A stretch of 64,000 nt of DNA, from contig JAVTVJ010000438.1 in NCBI GenBank assembly GCA_034509425.1, positions 558,001 to 622,000 of the forward strand. Reading direction: 5' to 3'. The DNA is from Eopsaltria australis (lineage: Eukaryota; Chordata; Aves; Passeriformes; Petroicidae). Of this stretch, positions 1-12,615 are shown piece by piece (position 1 is the first letter of the stretch; the number at the start of each line of letters is the position of its first letter). The position numbers were made by a program, and so were the translations under genes. The notes under the pieces were generated by a model. The model made no database searches. It saw only the letters and a program-made list of their open reading frames with translations, and was not told the DNA's origin.

Positions 1-3000
1 TGTTGTGCTTTCTGACTGTGGAGTGGTGGTAGTCAAGCCAAAATAAAGTAAAAAGGCAGTATTGTCTTATATTTATTTGGAAACAAAGGAAGTCCTGGTG
101 TTGAGGAAGGAGGAAGTCAGTTGTCCAGGGCACTTGGTTAGGTCTAAAAAGACATCAGGCTAGAGGCAACAGAATCAAGATCAAGAAGTAATATACAGGT
201 TATAGTGCATGAGAAGAGAGTTTCAATTTGCTGAAAAGAAGATGAGACTGGAGTTTATGCTTAAAGGCTGCTGCAGTATTTTCATTCCAACACTACTGAA
301 GATTGTCATGAAAAAAATCCATTTTCTGAACTGTGTTTGGAAGAGAGACAGTAGCAGTCCTGGAAGACTGATGTCTCCCTCCAGACTCAGGTGCTTCAAA
401 CTAAGAAAACTTGATGGCAGCGCTTAAAAAGCACTATGTGCCCCAAACAAGCGTCACAGCAGAGAAATAAATTGCTCTTAACCAAGCCAAGGAAAGGTGA
501 GACTTAACAGCTTTTTCGCTTGTCTTGCAAAGCTCCTCTACCTATCATGCTGGTATTCATGCCTAAGGACTCCCTTGGGAATTCTTGCTTTCTGTTTGGG
601 AATCAAAAAACCTGGACTTTGATGAGGAAAAAACTGCCGAATATTTTTCACGGAGAGCAATTTAGTCCAGATGAAGACAGGTACTGTGTGAAGCCCAGAG
701 CTTACGTGTGTGGAGTCCAGCTCTGATGGGCACTCCTTCTGGAAACCATCCCAGTGTGGTGAGTGCAAGCAAACCCACACCGTGGAGTCTCTTCAGAGAG
801 CACCAGGGAACCAGGTTTAAAGCCATGACATGAGCTGTACCTGTGTTTCTTCAGCTGAGCACAAAAGGTTTGGACATGTAGTATGTATTTGCACTTTTCT
901 AAAACACAGTGAAGGGAAAGTAATTTTATATTTGTGAGGAGGAGGGTACCCTCTCCTTTTCTCAGCAAAGAGTGACTTGTGTGTACTACAGAGGATTGGT
1001 CTTCCACTATGGAATAGCTCTTCTGAATTTTGGAATTTTCAGAATTTTGGTAGGCTGGACTGAGTAGAAATTGCTGCCCCTCTATCTTTGGACATAGCAA
1101 CCAACAGATGTGTCCTTAATTTTTGGGGAAAATATACAGAAGATTTACCATCATTCTCCCCACAGAAACTAACAGCATTCACAAAATTAGCATCCAGGAG
1201 ATAAAAGTCCAGACCACAACCGGCTGCCAATTCACATAGCACAATTTAAGTCAGTGCCACTTTACAGGAAAGCTTTTACAGGAAGTGCTCAGGAAGGTTT
1301 TTGATCTATGGATGTAAAGTAAGTACTTTTTACCCTTGCCATTATTTGGTACAGAAGGAAGAGATTTTTAGCCTACCATGGAAACACGGATTTGTCAGTG
1401 TTGTTTGTATTACAGTCACATCCAGGGCCTCCTACTGTGATAGATGCTGAATAAACATGCAAGCGAGAAGTCCATGCCACCTAACAAAGATATCCAAAAG
1501 GAAAGAAGTGAAACAGCTTGTCCAACACCATGAAGCAAAGCAGCCACAGAAAGCAGCACAGACTGCTTAGTCACATGTAGTACTTAGTGGAAGTTGTGTG
1601 TTTACTGAGGTTATAACTTCTTTACAAACGCAGGCCTTCAGACAAAAGCACGCTGCTTCTGCTGCTACTGTCAACCAAAGACATATTTCCTGATTAGTTC
1701 ATTACTCCCACTGGATCTCTTCAGCAGTGTCATCCTTACCTGTAACTCCTGGAATCCATCCTAATTCAAACATACCAAATCAGAGCTGGTATGAAGTCTT
1801 TATTGCACCCCCAGAACACCATGTTCACACATCTCACAATGATTAGCAAAGCCTGGTGTCCTCTGGGCAATGTTCAGCTGCACGAAGCTTCTCTGTGCTT
1901 CAGTAATAGGTGCTTCACATTGCAATCTTTGTATCAAGAGAAAGTAGAACTTTCTCTTCTCTCCACAGTGTTTTGCAAAAAAAATGGACTAGTTCAAAAG
2001 TTCTCAGTGAATGAGAGGAAGGAGAAGGTTCTGCAGACAGAGCATGCTCTTTTTGTCTTATATCCTAAGCATGCAAGATAAATGTCATGCTGATTAATAT
2101 TTATTTTCCTCAGCCCAAAATGAATAGGAATTTAATTCTCAAATTAATTTGAAGAATTTGAAAATCCAAAATATGTTTTACTGAACACATTTTAGTTTAA
2201 TCACTTTTAAAACCTGTATGGAAAAAAACCCCAGTCCTTTGCTGTACTTGGCATGTATTTTCACTCTGACGAAAAGCTTCTAAAAGGCTTTTTGAAAATG
2301 CTTTTTCCTTGAAATTTTTAAACATACCAAATGAATCCCTCAGGCAATTTTTTTTTCCAAGCTGGTATTTTCTAGTGGAAAAAGATTCCCATTTTAACCT
2401 TTCATTAATAAAATTTCTAGCCTGACTGAACACTCTTAGCTAAGTTGTGAGTGAATAGCTCGCTTCAGGAATCATTAATCCAGACCTGATGTGAACTGGT
2501 GTCTTTGCAGCCTGTGGCTGTACATTGAAAGAAATTGTCCCTGCATCTTTTCCCTGCTGCTGAACCATGTGGTGTCAGTGGGAATGTTGGTGGGGGGCCG
2601 TGGGGACAGGAAAGGGCAGAGCAGGCATGATCTGGGAAGAAGCACAGTTGAGTAGGTCACACACACGTGTGGGCTGGTGGACGGGATAACTGAAGCTCAG
2701 CTTAAAATTATGCTGACAAAATTAAGACTAGTAGAAAATGGTTCTGAGATACAGCTCCCAGCTGTATGCTTGCATTCTTGTTTGCAATTCCTCACTCCCA
2801 TGGTGTTTGTGAAGGAAAAATCAGTTTTGCTGATATTTTGGTGCTTGTGGTTCATTTTGAGTTCACTAGTCAAGAGCTTAACTAGTTCACTAACTTCTGA
2901 AAAACATGGCTAACTAATAGATTCAAATATATATAAAAATAAAATCCATTTTTTAAAATTTGTGACAAGCTTGATCTTTAAATATTTCTTAACAATATAT

Positions 3001-6000
3001 TCAGCTTCCTTTTAAATAATATTTCTCCCCTTGTGTAACTCAGAAATATCCAGATCAATTTTGTTAAAAACTCCCTAACAACTCCTAAACAAATCCTTTT
3101 TGAGCTTAGACTAAGTGTGAACAATTTCGTCCAGAAAGAGAAATCACTTGGAGAGTTCAGAGGAAATAGAAGCAGAGACTTGGATGCTGCAACTCTTTCA
3201 AGCTCTGCATTTGGTGTGCACTGCTGGCAGAGGCACAAAGGAATCTGCAGCTGAATTGGCCTGCTGTCAGGGGATGGAATTTTGTTTCCAGAGTTTTCAG
3301 TACCACTAAAAAGAAGAAGACAGAACACCAGACACAAGCCTGCATGGTGCACAAAGGAATTGACTCGCCCCAGAGCCAGCAGTTTCCCAGGGATGGCTGA
3401 CCCTGGAGACCTGGTTCAGCAGGGGTGCTTGTCCCGCTGGCACCAACCCCATTGCCATGAAGCCTTGAGTGTGTCTTGTGAAAGGTCCAAGCCCACCACC
3501 TGCACAATTGCCTGTCATTGGACTTGTTTTCTATGGGAAGCATCTGTAAACTCTTGGTGTGAGAAGACACAGCTGCCTCAGAATGCAGTAACAGGGTTTC
3601 CTTTCTTACTCTGCTCTCTGTACCTGCCCTGGCACGACTCACAGAAACAAAACACAGTTCAGTGCAGTTCAGTTTGGTGCTACACTGAGTGATGGCTCTC
3701 CTGCAGATGGCCTCATGATGCACTACAACCAGTGCTAAGCAAGTGACAGAACGCAGCAAGACAGTGTTGCTGAAACTTCATACAAAGAATTACTTGAAGC
3801 CTTCATATATCAAACAAACAAGAGCAGGCAGGGAGAGAGGGTTATCCTGGCAGGTGTTTTTAGATTAAGTTTGAAGGGAGATGGAAATGAGACATTGCAG
3901 GGCAGTTAGCTCTCTGCAGCCACAAGATTATGTGAACAGGTCTCTGATTTGCCTTTGCCTCTCACTGTCCTACTACGAAAGACTTCAAGTCCACAGAGAT
4001 CTCGAAGGGACAGCTGCAGCCATCCAGTGTGTTGTGTGCAAAGCCTGCTCTGTAACATCCAATTCTTATCTTAGAAGCCCAGATGAATTTCATCCCAGTT
4101 CTCCAGACTAGTGGATCTTGATTATCACAAGCCCTGTGGCTTTCCTCATAAGCTATGCTCTTACCTTTAAGCATGGCAGGATTTGTGTGAGCTGCTGTTG
4201 GGCTGCTGTCAGCAGTTAGATGGTTCAACCCTCTCTAGTACAAGCAAGTCTAGAAAGCTGCTCGCTTTATGTGCAACAGGTTTGGAGTCAGCCCCCACTC
4301 TAACAAATCTGGGCACCTCAGTTTCTCTTATGCCCAGATTCCAGGTCTGAGCATCTGAGGTTGCAACAAACTGAGCCATTCCACTCCTGTTAAGACATGA
4401 CTCAAGAGAGGAATTCAGCACTTGACTAGGGCCTTTTCAACATTCATTGCAGGATTATTCTATACACCCATAGCTTCAGGGAGGGTAGGATGTGGAAAAG
4501 CTGGTACTTGAATGAAGTGCTGAGTTTTGAGTGAACAAAAAGCTCATTTGCCTAAAGTGAGTGTGTTTGTGCTGCAGATAGTTTGAAGCCTTTGATGTGA
4601 TAACTCGGGAACAACTTGTTCTGAAACCATTCACTTAGTGAAGGCATGTGGAAATTCAGTATTCTTGCTCCCACCGTTTGCTCTTCTTCCCATACAGCAA
4701 TGAGCACTAGCTAGAACTGGAAATACTTAGTTTGGTGTCTTGCTGGAGATCCCATTCCTCCAGGGAAATGCATATATCCCCAACATGTGTGCTGAGTACA
4801 GAAGGCACAGGTCCAGAACACCAGTGAATAACCCCACACCACTGGGAAATAATCCCTGGGAAATAATCATATTTTCTGTGTCAGACACGAAATCTCTCTC
4901 CTCACAGTAACTGACAAGAAAAGAGAGAGTCAGGATCAGTGGGACTAGAGGAGCATCTCAGTAGATTTAGAGGACTTCAGCAAAGCTTTGCTTACTGGCT
5001 GGTTCTCAGAGAGCTGGAGCTTTGGTGCTGGCCCATGTTGGGATATCACTGGGCAGACTCACGTTCTTACACTGCAAAAGAGTTGGAAAAGAGCTGAGGA
5101 TTTGCCTGTGTGGATTTCTTCTCTTTGCTGTGGAAATTTGGAGGCACCAGTCCTCTCTGGGCACTTACCAGAGAGCAGACTCTGTGCTGCAGAAACCTTC
5201 TCCTGTGTGTTTGCAACTCCTAATCCATAGCACAGGGAGCTGTGGGTGGGAGAGCAAAGGAAGCTCTGGCAGTACATGAGGAGGAGTCACTGAGCTCTGC
5301 AGAACTTGTCTGGCATGAGAGGAAGGACGTGGCATGGAAGGTCAGAGTTGCACCCTCCCTGTCTCTCCACGGGACACGCAGGCAGGTCAGGGTGAATGGG
5401 GCACAAGACTGCCAGCACTCTGCATCCAGTGCACCTTCCAAGAGGGGAGAGCAGTGCAGGACAGGGATTCACAGAGCTAATGAGGAGGGAGGCAGTGGCC
5501 AGCTTGCCACATTTGCCCTATTTACAACATGCTACAAATTTGTGCTGATTTGAGATCAACAGGAGACAGTGATGAGAGACCTGTGTGACCTGAAAGCGCT
5601 CCCACTTTGCCTACACCACTCAGGGAGTGCAGCACAGAAGGCACACAGTAGGTCACTGCAGGTTACAGGCTAATGATATGACACTTTGTGAGTTGTCAAG
5701 TATCTTGCCACTGCACCTGCCCTTAGGCAGAGGAGGCAGACACGACCCTGTGTGCAGCTAGCAAGTACACCAACTGTCCTCAGCTATCAAGGACAGCCAG
5801 CAGAACTAAGCAGCTCCTTTCCCAGCTCATATAAATTGGATCAACTCCCCTCTGCTGCTGCTGGCTTTTGCCTACAGTATTAAGCTACTTTGGACCAGAG
5901 AGCAATTCCCCCCCTCCCATATTGCTCCCACTGCTGCATCCATGGCAACATTATGAGCTTAACAGCAGACAATTCAGCCAAGGCCACCCGCCACTTCAAA

Positions 6001-7213
6001 GCACACACCCCAGCTTGAGGATTCTTGTCAATTTTAGAGTCTCCACTGTTGCTATCATCAATGGGACATCATGAGTATGGACAGTAGAGAGCACAAGGAA
6101 CAAAAAGCCCGATACCACTCCTCTGACAGTTTACTGCTAGTCTCCAGCCTGAAGGCAAACCATTATTTCATCAAGGAGGAAGAGCGCGAACAGCAGCAGA
6201 CAGCATTCCCTTGCACACTCTTCTTTTGGCAGAAGATTCAAATGAGTAGGAAAAGATGGGGTCATGAGAGAAAGTCTGGTGGAACAGATAAGAGCAAGAA
6301 GTCAAAAGCTGGAGTAATTTCATACGAATAGTCCAGGCTTGCTCCCAACCATGCAAATGAATAGAAGTAGTATCTCCTTTCACTAGCAAAGCATTAATTC
6401 TTCAGCCATCAGTTACCATCTAGCCAGCCTGCACAGCTCCCAGTCACCTTCACTGAGGAATTATGCTTATATTCATGCTCATTCTCCATTGAAATGGGAT
6501 GCTCTTAAGTGTAGGTGACTGTCCCAAGCCCCTATTTTTCCTGCCCCTTTACTACACTAGGCATCCTGTGTGTGTAGGATATTTTGAGACACTGTCAGTG
6601 CAAGACAGTGAACACTACAGCATCATATGCTGCAGAAGCACTCTGAGTCCTTCAAGCCCTGCAAACAAAGGCTACAAGCACCAGACACCAGACTTAGAAA
6701 CATCAACTACAGTTAGTATTTTCTTAGTACACACCCCTATGAACTAATAATCTGAAGTATAACTCCCATTCCCCTCAAATGTTGGTAAAGAAAACAGGGA
6801 ACCAAGGCTGCTAGAAGCTTGAACCTTCCTAAAAGCCGGACAAAAAAAGTATGGGGGTCTAGTACAAATATTTTCAGTATTTGTAGTGGATGAATGACAC
6901 CTATGCAGCAAGTCTGTTGGTACAGGTTTGCATTTCTCAGTAATTTTTGCAAATGTTTCAAACATAGTACTCTGATCTCCACAAGCAGATGCTTTTCAAG
7001 AACTCCCCAAGCCAATATCCTCAGAATCCATATGACCCAACATGGAAGAATGAAAAGGCCCTGTCAGTGAGTTGGATTAAATATTTCTTTCATTCTCTGA
7101 TTATTATTTTGTATCTGAAATAACACTGTAAGAATCTAAGATTTTTTTTTTTCCAGGACTATTCTTGTACTCCAAATAAGTTATGAAGTCTGAAAGCTAA
7201 CTCAAAAGCCAGT
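1..7213. other. Unique non-coding sequence, no gene recognised
   Basis: I see no recognisable gene, RNA or transposon in this stretch. The open frames here are short or overlap on opposite strands; the longest is a 200-codon minus-strand frame at 3157-3759 with no domain and competing frames on the other strand. A small tandem duplication (TGGGAAATAATC twice) lies near 4843-4870. Base composition is ordinary for bird intergenic DNA, with slightly more GC and more open frames near 3.3-3.7 and 5.0-5.5 kb. Decayed repeats that I cannot recognise by eye may be hidden here. Confidence 0.6.
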
Positions 7214-7218
7214 GAAAA

Positions 7219-7220
<2 letters not shown>

Positions 7221-7277
<57 letters not shown>
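7221..7277 (+). repeat. (GAAA)n microsatellite
   Basis: This is a pure run of about 14 GAAA units, preceded by a short A-rich stretch. The purine-only strand makes it a simple tetranucleotide microsatellite that is probably length-polymorphic. An apparent Lys/Glu-rich reading frame through it is a by-product of the repeat. Confidence 0.98.
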
Positions 7278-7639
7278 CCACTTCCTTTTCTTTTTCAGAA
7301 GAAAGACATTAAAAGCAGTAGGTACAGTTCAGTAAAGTCTCCCTTCAGACCCCTTCTAGAAATTAGCATATCTGACACTGCAGTCTTCACATCACTAGTT
7401 TTAATTCCAGGTTTACATCTCTGCTGTCACAATTATTTCCATGAATGTGTCAAAATCCACAGTGTAATAACTAAGGTTCCATTCCTCCTCTAATTTTAGA
7501 AGTCCAAGCCTCAGAGATATCTTCTCTGTTGATTAGACGTTTTTCTGTTCGCTTCATTGATCACAGGGGCCATGTACAAGATTCTGAGTTAACTAAAGCT
7601 AATTTCAGTCCACAAAGAACTATCATATTCTCAGGTGAG

Positions 7640-7735
7640 GTGCAACTAGGGAAGAATAACCCCGTGTACCAGTAGGGGTTGACTTGATGGAAAGCAGCTC
7701 TGGAGAGAGAGACCTGGCAATCCTGGTGGACAGCA
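7640..7735 (+). mobile_element. CR1 retrotransposon fragment (reverse-transcriptase region)
   Basis: The stretch matches, from memory, the internal CR1 segment running from AATAACCCC through GGTTGACTTGATGGAAAGCAG to GACCTGGCAATCCTGGTGGAC. That segment encodes the late part of the CR1 polymerase. It is plus-oriented and 5'-truncated. It stops abruptly at about 7735, where a CR1 3' tail follows instead of the next internal segment. Confidence 0.85.
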
Positions 7736-7771
7736 ACTCCCTTCCAACTCAGGAAATTCTATGATTCTATG
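7736..7771 (+). mobile_element. CR1 3' terminal piece with octamer tail
   Basis: CTCCCTTCCAACTCAGGAAA followed by two octamers (ATTCTATG twice) is the typical extreme 3' end of a CR1 element. It lies between two more internal CR1 segments, which is out of order for a single intact element. Either the first copy has a large internal deletion and ends here, or a very short CR1 tail was inserted or copied into this point. Confidence 0.85.
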
Positions 7772-8180
7772 TTTTATGAGGATTGGAGCATCTGCCTTAT
7801 GAGGAAAGGCTGTCTAGTCTCTCTGTTTAGCCTGAAGAAGAAAAGACAGAGGGGATCTTATCAGTGCATAAAAATATCATAGGGGCTGAGGTCAAAAGGA
7901 TGGGCACTGGCTTTTTTCAGTGCTACCCAGTGACAGGGACAAAAACTGAAACACATGAAGTTCCATCTAAATATGAGGCAAAAGCTCCTTATTGTGAGGG
8001 TGACTGAGTACTGCAACAGGCTTCACAAAGCAGCCAAGGAGTCTCCTTCTCTGGAGATACTCAAAACAGCCTGGACATGGTCCTGTGCAAGCTGCTTCAG
8101 AGAACCTGTTCTATCAGGGATGCTGGACTAGATGATCACAGAGGTCCATTCTGACCCCAACCAATATGTGATTCTGTAAT
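7772..8180 (+). mobile_element. CR1 retrotransposon, 5'-truncated 3' portion
   Basis: The stretch follows the CR1 consensus order, from GGAGCATCTGCCTTATGAGG through GTTTAGCCTGAAG, GGGGATCTTATCA and CAGTGACAGGGAC to ACTGAAACACATGAAGTTCC. It ends in GGACTAGATGATCACAGAGG and a short ATTCTG tail at about 8170-8180. The coding frame is broken by many substitutions, so it is a dead copy. It restarts roughly 230 consensus bases downstream of where the 7640-7735 piece stops. Confidence 0.93.
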
Positions 8181-8288
8181 TTCACATAGAATACAGACGA
8201 GATGCTCTGCGAACAGACTCAAGGGGGCAAGATAGACTTGTCATTGAGTACAAACCTGAGCCAACCCTTGAGAACATGTCTGACTTAC

Positions 8289-8386
8289 GGCAATGACCCA
8301 AGCAGTCACTCCCAATAAACCCAGACAAATTGTTAGAATCAGGACCTTGATTATAAACCATTTAACACCAGTAAATCCTGGTGCAG
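8289..8386 (-). other. Candidate exon encoding one hydrophobic segment
   Basis: On the minus strand this 98-bp interval is preceded by a pyrimidine-rich acceptor (TTTCTGGTTACTGCAG) and followed by a near-consensus donor (GCC then GTAAGTCAG). The open frame begins in phase 1 and ends on a codon boundary. It encodes about 32 residues with a transmembrane-like core (FIIKVLILTICLGLLG). I do not recognise the protein, and no partner exon is evident nearby. A chance hydrophobic frame with chance splice signals is the likelier reading, so the confidence is low. Confidence 0.15.
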
Positions 8387-8389
8387 CTG

Positions 8390-10109
8390 CAGTAACCAGA
8401 AAGCAGGTTAGAGGTGATCTTGAGCAGAATTTGCACATTCTTTGGTTCTGCAAGTGCTTGCTGGATCACAGAAGCAAAAAGACTATTTACAGCGACCAGG
8501 AGGACACAGTTGCACCAGTGAACTACAAAGTTTACAGCCCAGGGCATTTCGGCAGCTGATGGTACTGAATTTTTGGTATGCCTGAATTACTGATGGCCTT
8601 ATTAAAATCATGTTCAGTTTGGGGACCATCCAGAAGCAGCAGGTTGGAGGCAGTCACTCCACTCTGTCTGAAAGCTGTCCTTGTCATACCTGGTGATGTC
8701 AGAGGGGTCTCTGCTCCTCTTTTATTTGGCCTATCCACTTACAAATCATAATTTAAAATACAATGAAAACATCATCTTAATATTTCTTCTAAGATATACC
8801 AAAGAGGTTTCTTTTGGTTTTGAGTTCTCTTTTTTTCATTGTCCTCTGTAAGTGTTGGCAGTACTTGAAGACAGAACCAAATCCTCAGACTAGATCTGAG
8901 CAGACCTAAAGCACAGGTGAAGCATGAAACCCCAAATACTACAGCTTCATCTTGATTTGGTGCTAATTCACAGATATTCCTTATGCATAGCCTTTAACTG
9001 AAGATGTTGAGTTCTACAATTGTTATTATTTCTAATAATAGTTTAGGGGATTGCTAATGGGATATAGAGCCTTTCACAGCCAGGGTCAATCCATATTTGC
9101 ATGGAAGTGCCTGAAAGCTGAAGTCCAGTACCTGGAAGGAAGTCACAGTAGGGATAGAAAATGTTTGAGAGATGCTCACCCACAAACGTCAAAGCCCTCT
9201 TGCCTTTTTTCTTCATCACATCCTCATCAGGAGACATGCCACAATATAGAGTATAGAATCACAGCCTTGATCAGAAATAACCTTTGAAACTCTCCATAAA
9301 TAACTTCTGAAATTCTTGCCATTCACTTTCTCATTTATACCTCACACGTGAAAGACCATTTGTTCAGCACTTCTGATAAACCCCCTTCCCAAACCTTGAA
9401 CCTGTGCCAAACACTCCCTGGGAGGGAAACAGAACCCAGAGCAGTATGAGCCCAAAGCACTCCTCTTCTCTGTTAGCTGTTTTTGTCAGTCTCTGCTGGA
9501 AAACAACACTGCTGGGACACCTACTCCAGACAGAAGCCCACATATATTCTTGGTGACTATGTCTGCTAAACCAGAAAGATTATTTGACCATCAGAAAACA
9601 GAATGAAGCTGGAATAAACACAGCAATTTGGTTTAGAGAGAAAAGATGTATCTGCTAAGCCTATTTCTCACTCTTTCATGGAAAGTTCTCTCCTCCCTCT
9701 GCCCCACTGCCCCCACAGGCAGAAGGTTTCTTGAAGAGGCCAGTTCCACATTAATCTCACAGCCTCATTACTCTTTTCCTGCCATAATTCAGAGGGCTCT
9801 GTACATCCTGCCTTCTTGTAAAGCCCCCCCAGTCTATTCCTCAGAGGAGGAGGAACCCTGTACCTTTCCACATGACCCCCTCCTCTGCTGTCAGAAGTTG
9901 AGTTCAGGATCCATTGGAGCCGAGAGTTTGGGCTCTGTTCCCAGTGTCCATTTACAAACCAGTGATGAGCTGGACTGAAAAGCTCAAGCTACCCTTCAGA
10001 AAAAAAGAAAACAAAAAAAGTTTGGGGTCTCAGGCTGTGGAGGCTACACCTCCAGTGCAGATCTCCATCCCAGAACTGCTATGCTGGGGAAAACTTTAAG
10101 CAGACTGAA
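8390..10109. other. Unique non-coding sequence
   Basis: No gene or confident repeat is visible. Around 9250-9300 the words ATAGAATCACAG and AATAACCTTTGAAAC faintly resemble a decayed minus-strand CR1 3' end, but the match is too weak to call. The longest open frame (9646-9978 plus, 110 codons) has no recognisable domain. Confidence 0.5.
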
Positions 10110-10312
10110 CTAGTGCCTTATTGCAGGATTCATGCCCAATTATTAACCTTGTAAATATTTCAGGTTACACAGCATATTATGACTTCAGTTTATTGATATG
10201 CCCATAGATTATTAATCTTTCATTACACTAATTAATTATCATAGTGATTTGGCAATTATCTTCTGTAAAGTTTGGCTGGGACCAGATGCAGCTTCTCTCA
10301 GTGCCTTTAAAA
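10110..10312. promoter_or_regulatory. AT-rich conserved-element-like block
   Basis: The stretch is AT-rich and dense in homeodomain-type cores (ATTATTAA, TTATTGAT, AGATTATTAATC, CTAATTAATTATC). It has little simple repeat and no transposon signature. Vertebrate conserved non-coding enhancers commonly look like this, but the call rests only on appearance. It could equally be ordinary AT-rich intergenic DNA. Confidence 0.25.
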
Positions 10313-10332
10313 TGTGCTCCTGATCCTTGCAG

Positions 10333-10425
10333 AATGCCAGATGAAAGATATGGCTTTATTAGATCAAAACTGGGCTGCTGACACCTCTCCCAGAACACGT
10401 ATTGACAGCCTTGCTGTCTTAAAAG
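10333..10425 (+). other. Candidate symmetric exon, unrecognised product
   Basis: The 93-bp interval lies between a plausible acceptor (CTCCTGATCCTTGCAG) and a donor (AAAAG then GTACAG). It is open in one frame, starting and ending in phase 1, and encodes about 30 mostly polar residues (CQMKDMALLDQNWAAD followed by a Ser/Arg/Leu-rich end). The frame in fact continues to 10679 with no stop, so the open reading is not limited to the putative exon. I recognise no family, and chance is the more likely explanation. Confidence 0.12.
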
Positions 10426-10679
10426 GTACAGACTGTATGGAACAGCTTATAAAAACCTTGGATGCAGAAGCAAAGAAAAATATGCATAGATTTAACACAT
10501 ATCACTATGCCCTTTTCATATGCCCACAGAGGCTGGAATTAAGGCAGAAATTTCATCCCAGAATCTGGTTTATGGATGGCCTAGAGACTTCATGGAGGCA
10601 TTTGTTCCAGAGACACGACTTAGTCCTTTCTTCAACTGGAGAAATCTTATGTCATGCACTGCGGAATGTGGTTTACTAA

Positions 10680-12615
10680 TCACCGGCGCTGGTTTGAATG
10701 GCTCCATGGATCAAAACTGACTCTACACAGGGATGCCAAGCGCATTTGCCATTCTCCCGCATTGATCATTAGGACACTTAGCTTGTGAGGATCACACTGG
10801 GAGTCATTTCTTTGATGTGTGCAAATGCAGGGAAAAGAGCTGAGGCTTTTACAGGAGCTGCTTGACTACAGGTAAAGAATGCTGCAGCTTTGGGGAGGGC
10901 ATTCGCAAGACAATTAAAGCCTGCTTGTTCTGTCTTCCTATTTACAGGACGAGCATAGCTCATGTTGTTTAGGCAGGGTGTAGATTTTGTTTCTGTGCTT
11001 TGGAAAAACTCATCCAAGTGCAGCTATCACATGTCCTTTTCAGCAGGGGCTAACTTTAAGCTCTGTCCTTTTGTTCCCTATCACCACCCCTTTCTTTTCT
11101 GCTCTCTTCACCCTCTGTAAGGTAAGCTAAAGCTGTGCCATTGTGATGGTCAGTAGTCACTCTGAGCCAAACCCCTGGTTATTTTGAAATCAGTGTGAGC
11201 ACTTCCACCGACTGAAATTGTAAGAGGATTAGACTTGTATGCAGTCAGCTCCATTGAAGCACAGCAGACACGTTCTCCAGCTCCTCAAAAACATGTGTAA
11301 TAATTTGGCTGTCTGTGATTGCTGCATTCTCTTGCAAAATCCACAGCCCTGGGGAATAGTGCACTTTCCATCCCTGCCTACCTTCCTAAGAGGGCTCTTG
11401 CTCTAGTCTTTAGAAGAACAGCCATGGACTTTAGAAGACTTTGGATCAACTCCTCAGCCAGAGTTTTATTCCTGGCCATGTCTGCATTGTCTGTGAGCAT
11501 TGATCATGAGTTCATTATGGACTGAATGCTGCACAGACTTTGCAATCCTGCAGTCTTTAGACCTTCTGGGCAAATGTCCAACACACTTGGGGGGTATTTA
11601 TCTCCTGTCATGGCTGATCAACAAGGAGAATATGGCCATTGAAGCAAGTTCATTGGTCTGTGCCCATATGAGGTGGCTGAACAAGAAATGTGTAGCTCCG
11701 TTTTGGGCTGATGACTGAGTTCCCCAGTCTGCAGCCAAATGAATTGCTGCATGTGTGTTCTGCACCTCTGCTGTTCCTGTGCCATCCATCCTCCTCCTGA
11801 GTGGCCATCAGCAGCATCAATCCCCACTCTGTATGACAACACATTCTTGTAAAGCCAGTGAACAAAAATGCACTTGGCCACAGTGCATGAAAGGATTGGC
11901 CATGGATGCAGGAGAAGGACACAACAGAAATCTGCAGTGAAGGTAACTCCAAATTGAGCTATCTGAGCTTCTGGCTACAGCTTTTAATGATGAAGTACAC
12001 AGCAGCATCCTGGGGAGGAAGGGGTGCTGCTGGCAGCTAAACTGGCTGCAGCTTTGCACTCTGCTAAAGAAGATAAAATCCCTGGGAGAGAAAAGAGCCT
12101 TGGAGACACTTACCATTATATAGAGATGAGACATAGTCTTCAGGAAAACTCATTCTTGGATTTCGTTTTTTCATTTTGGTAACAAAGAAGCTCAGGTGTG
12201 AACAACACTGTCTGGGACCTCCAAAAGCCAGTGTGGATTAACAACAACTGCTTTGTCTCTACAAAACTGTTAATGGAGGTTACTAGTGCCACTTCTGGTG
12301 AGCTGAAGTTCTCACTGTACTGCTGTAACATGTAAATATTTGAGTGCCTTTGCTTTTTCAGATGAGCTCCCACTGCCCTTCTTCATTTTGGAGGCAGAGG
12401 CAGCACATCTGGCATTTCGAAAAACAACAACATCAACAGCCCCCCCCACATTATTAATATTTAAAAACTGTCTCCCGCACATGAATAGAGAAAGTTTATT
12501 ATCATTTCTAATTGCATAGGCCTCTGTAATGGGTTTATGTAACATGTCATCTTTTCTACCAAGCTCACCACTATATGCTTTGAGAGCCTTGGAAACATTA
12601 AATAATTTAGCCTCA
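10680..12615. other. Unique non-coding sequence
   Basis: I see no recognisable gene or repeat. Several frames of 60-105 codons overlap on opposite strands between 11.3 and 12.6 kb, as expected from moderate GC content, and none shows a domain. A C-run (CCCCCCC) at about 12440 is the only low-complexity patch. Confidence 0.5.

Noticed and set aside
3157..3759. 200-codon minus-strand open frame
   Set aside because: It has no recognisable domain, low-complexity hydrophobic patches, and a competing 136-codon frame on the opposite strand. No splice or promoter context supports it.
7212..7493. Lys/Glu-rich 93-codon frame
   Set aside because: Its first third is the (GAAA)n microsatellite and the remainder has no domain.
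9240..9300. Possible decayed CR1 3' end
   Set aside because: Only the words ATAGAATCACAG and AATAACCTTTGAAAC match, and the following CR1 landmarks are missing.
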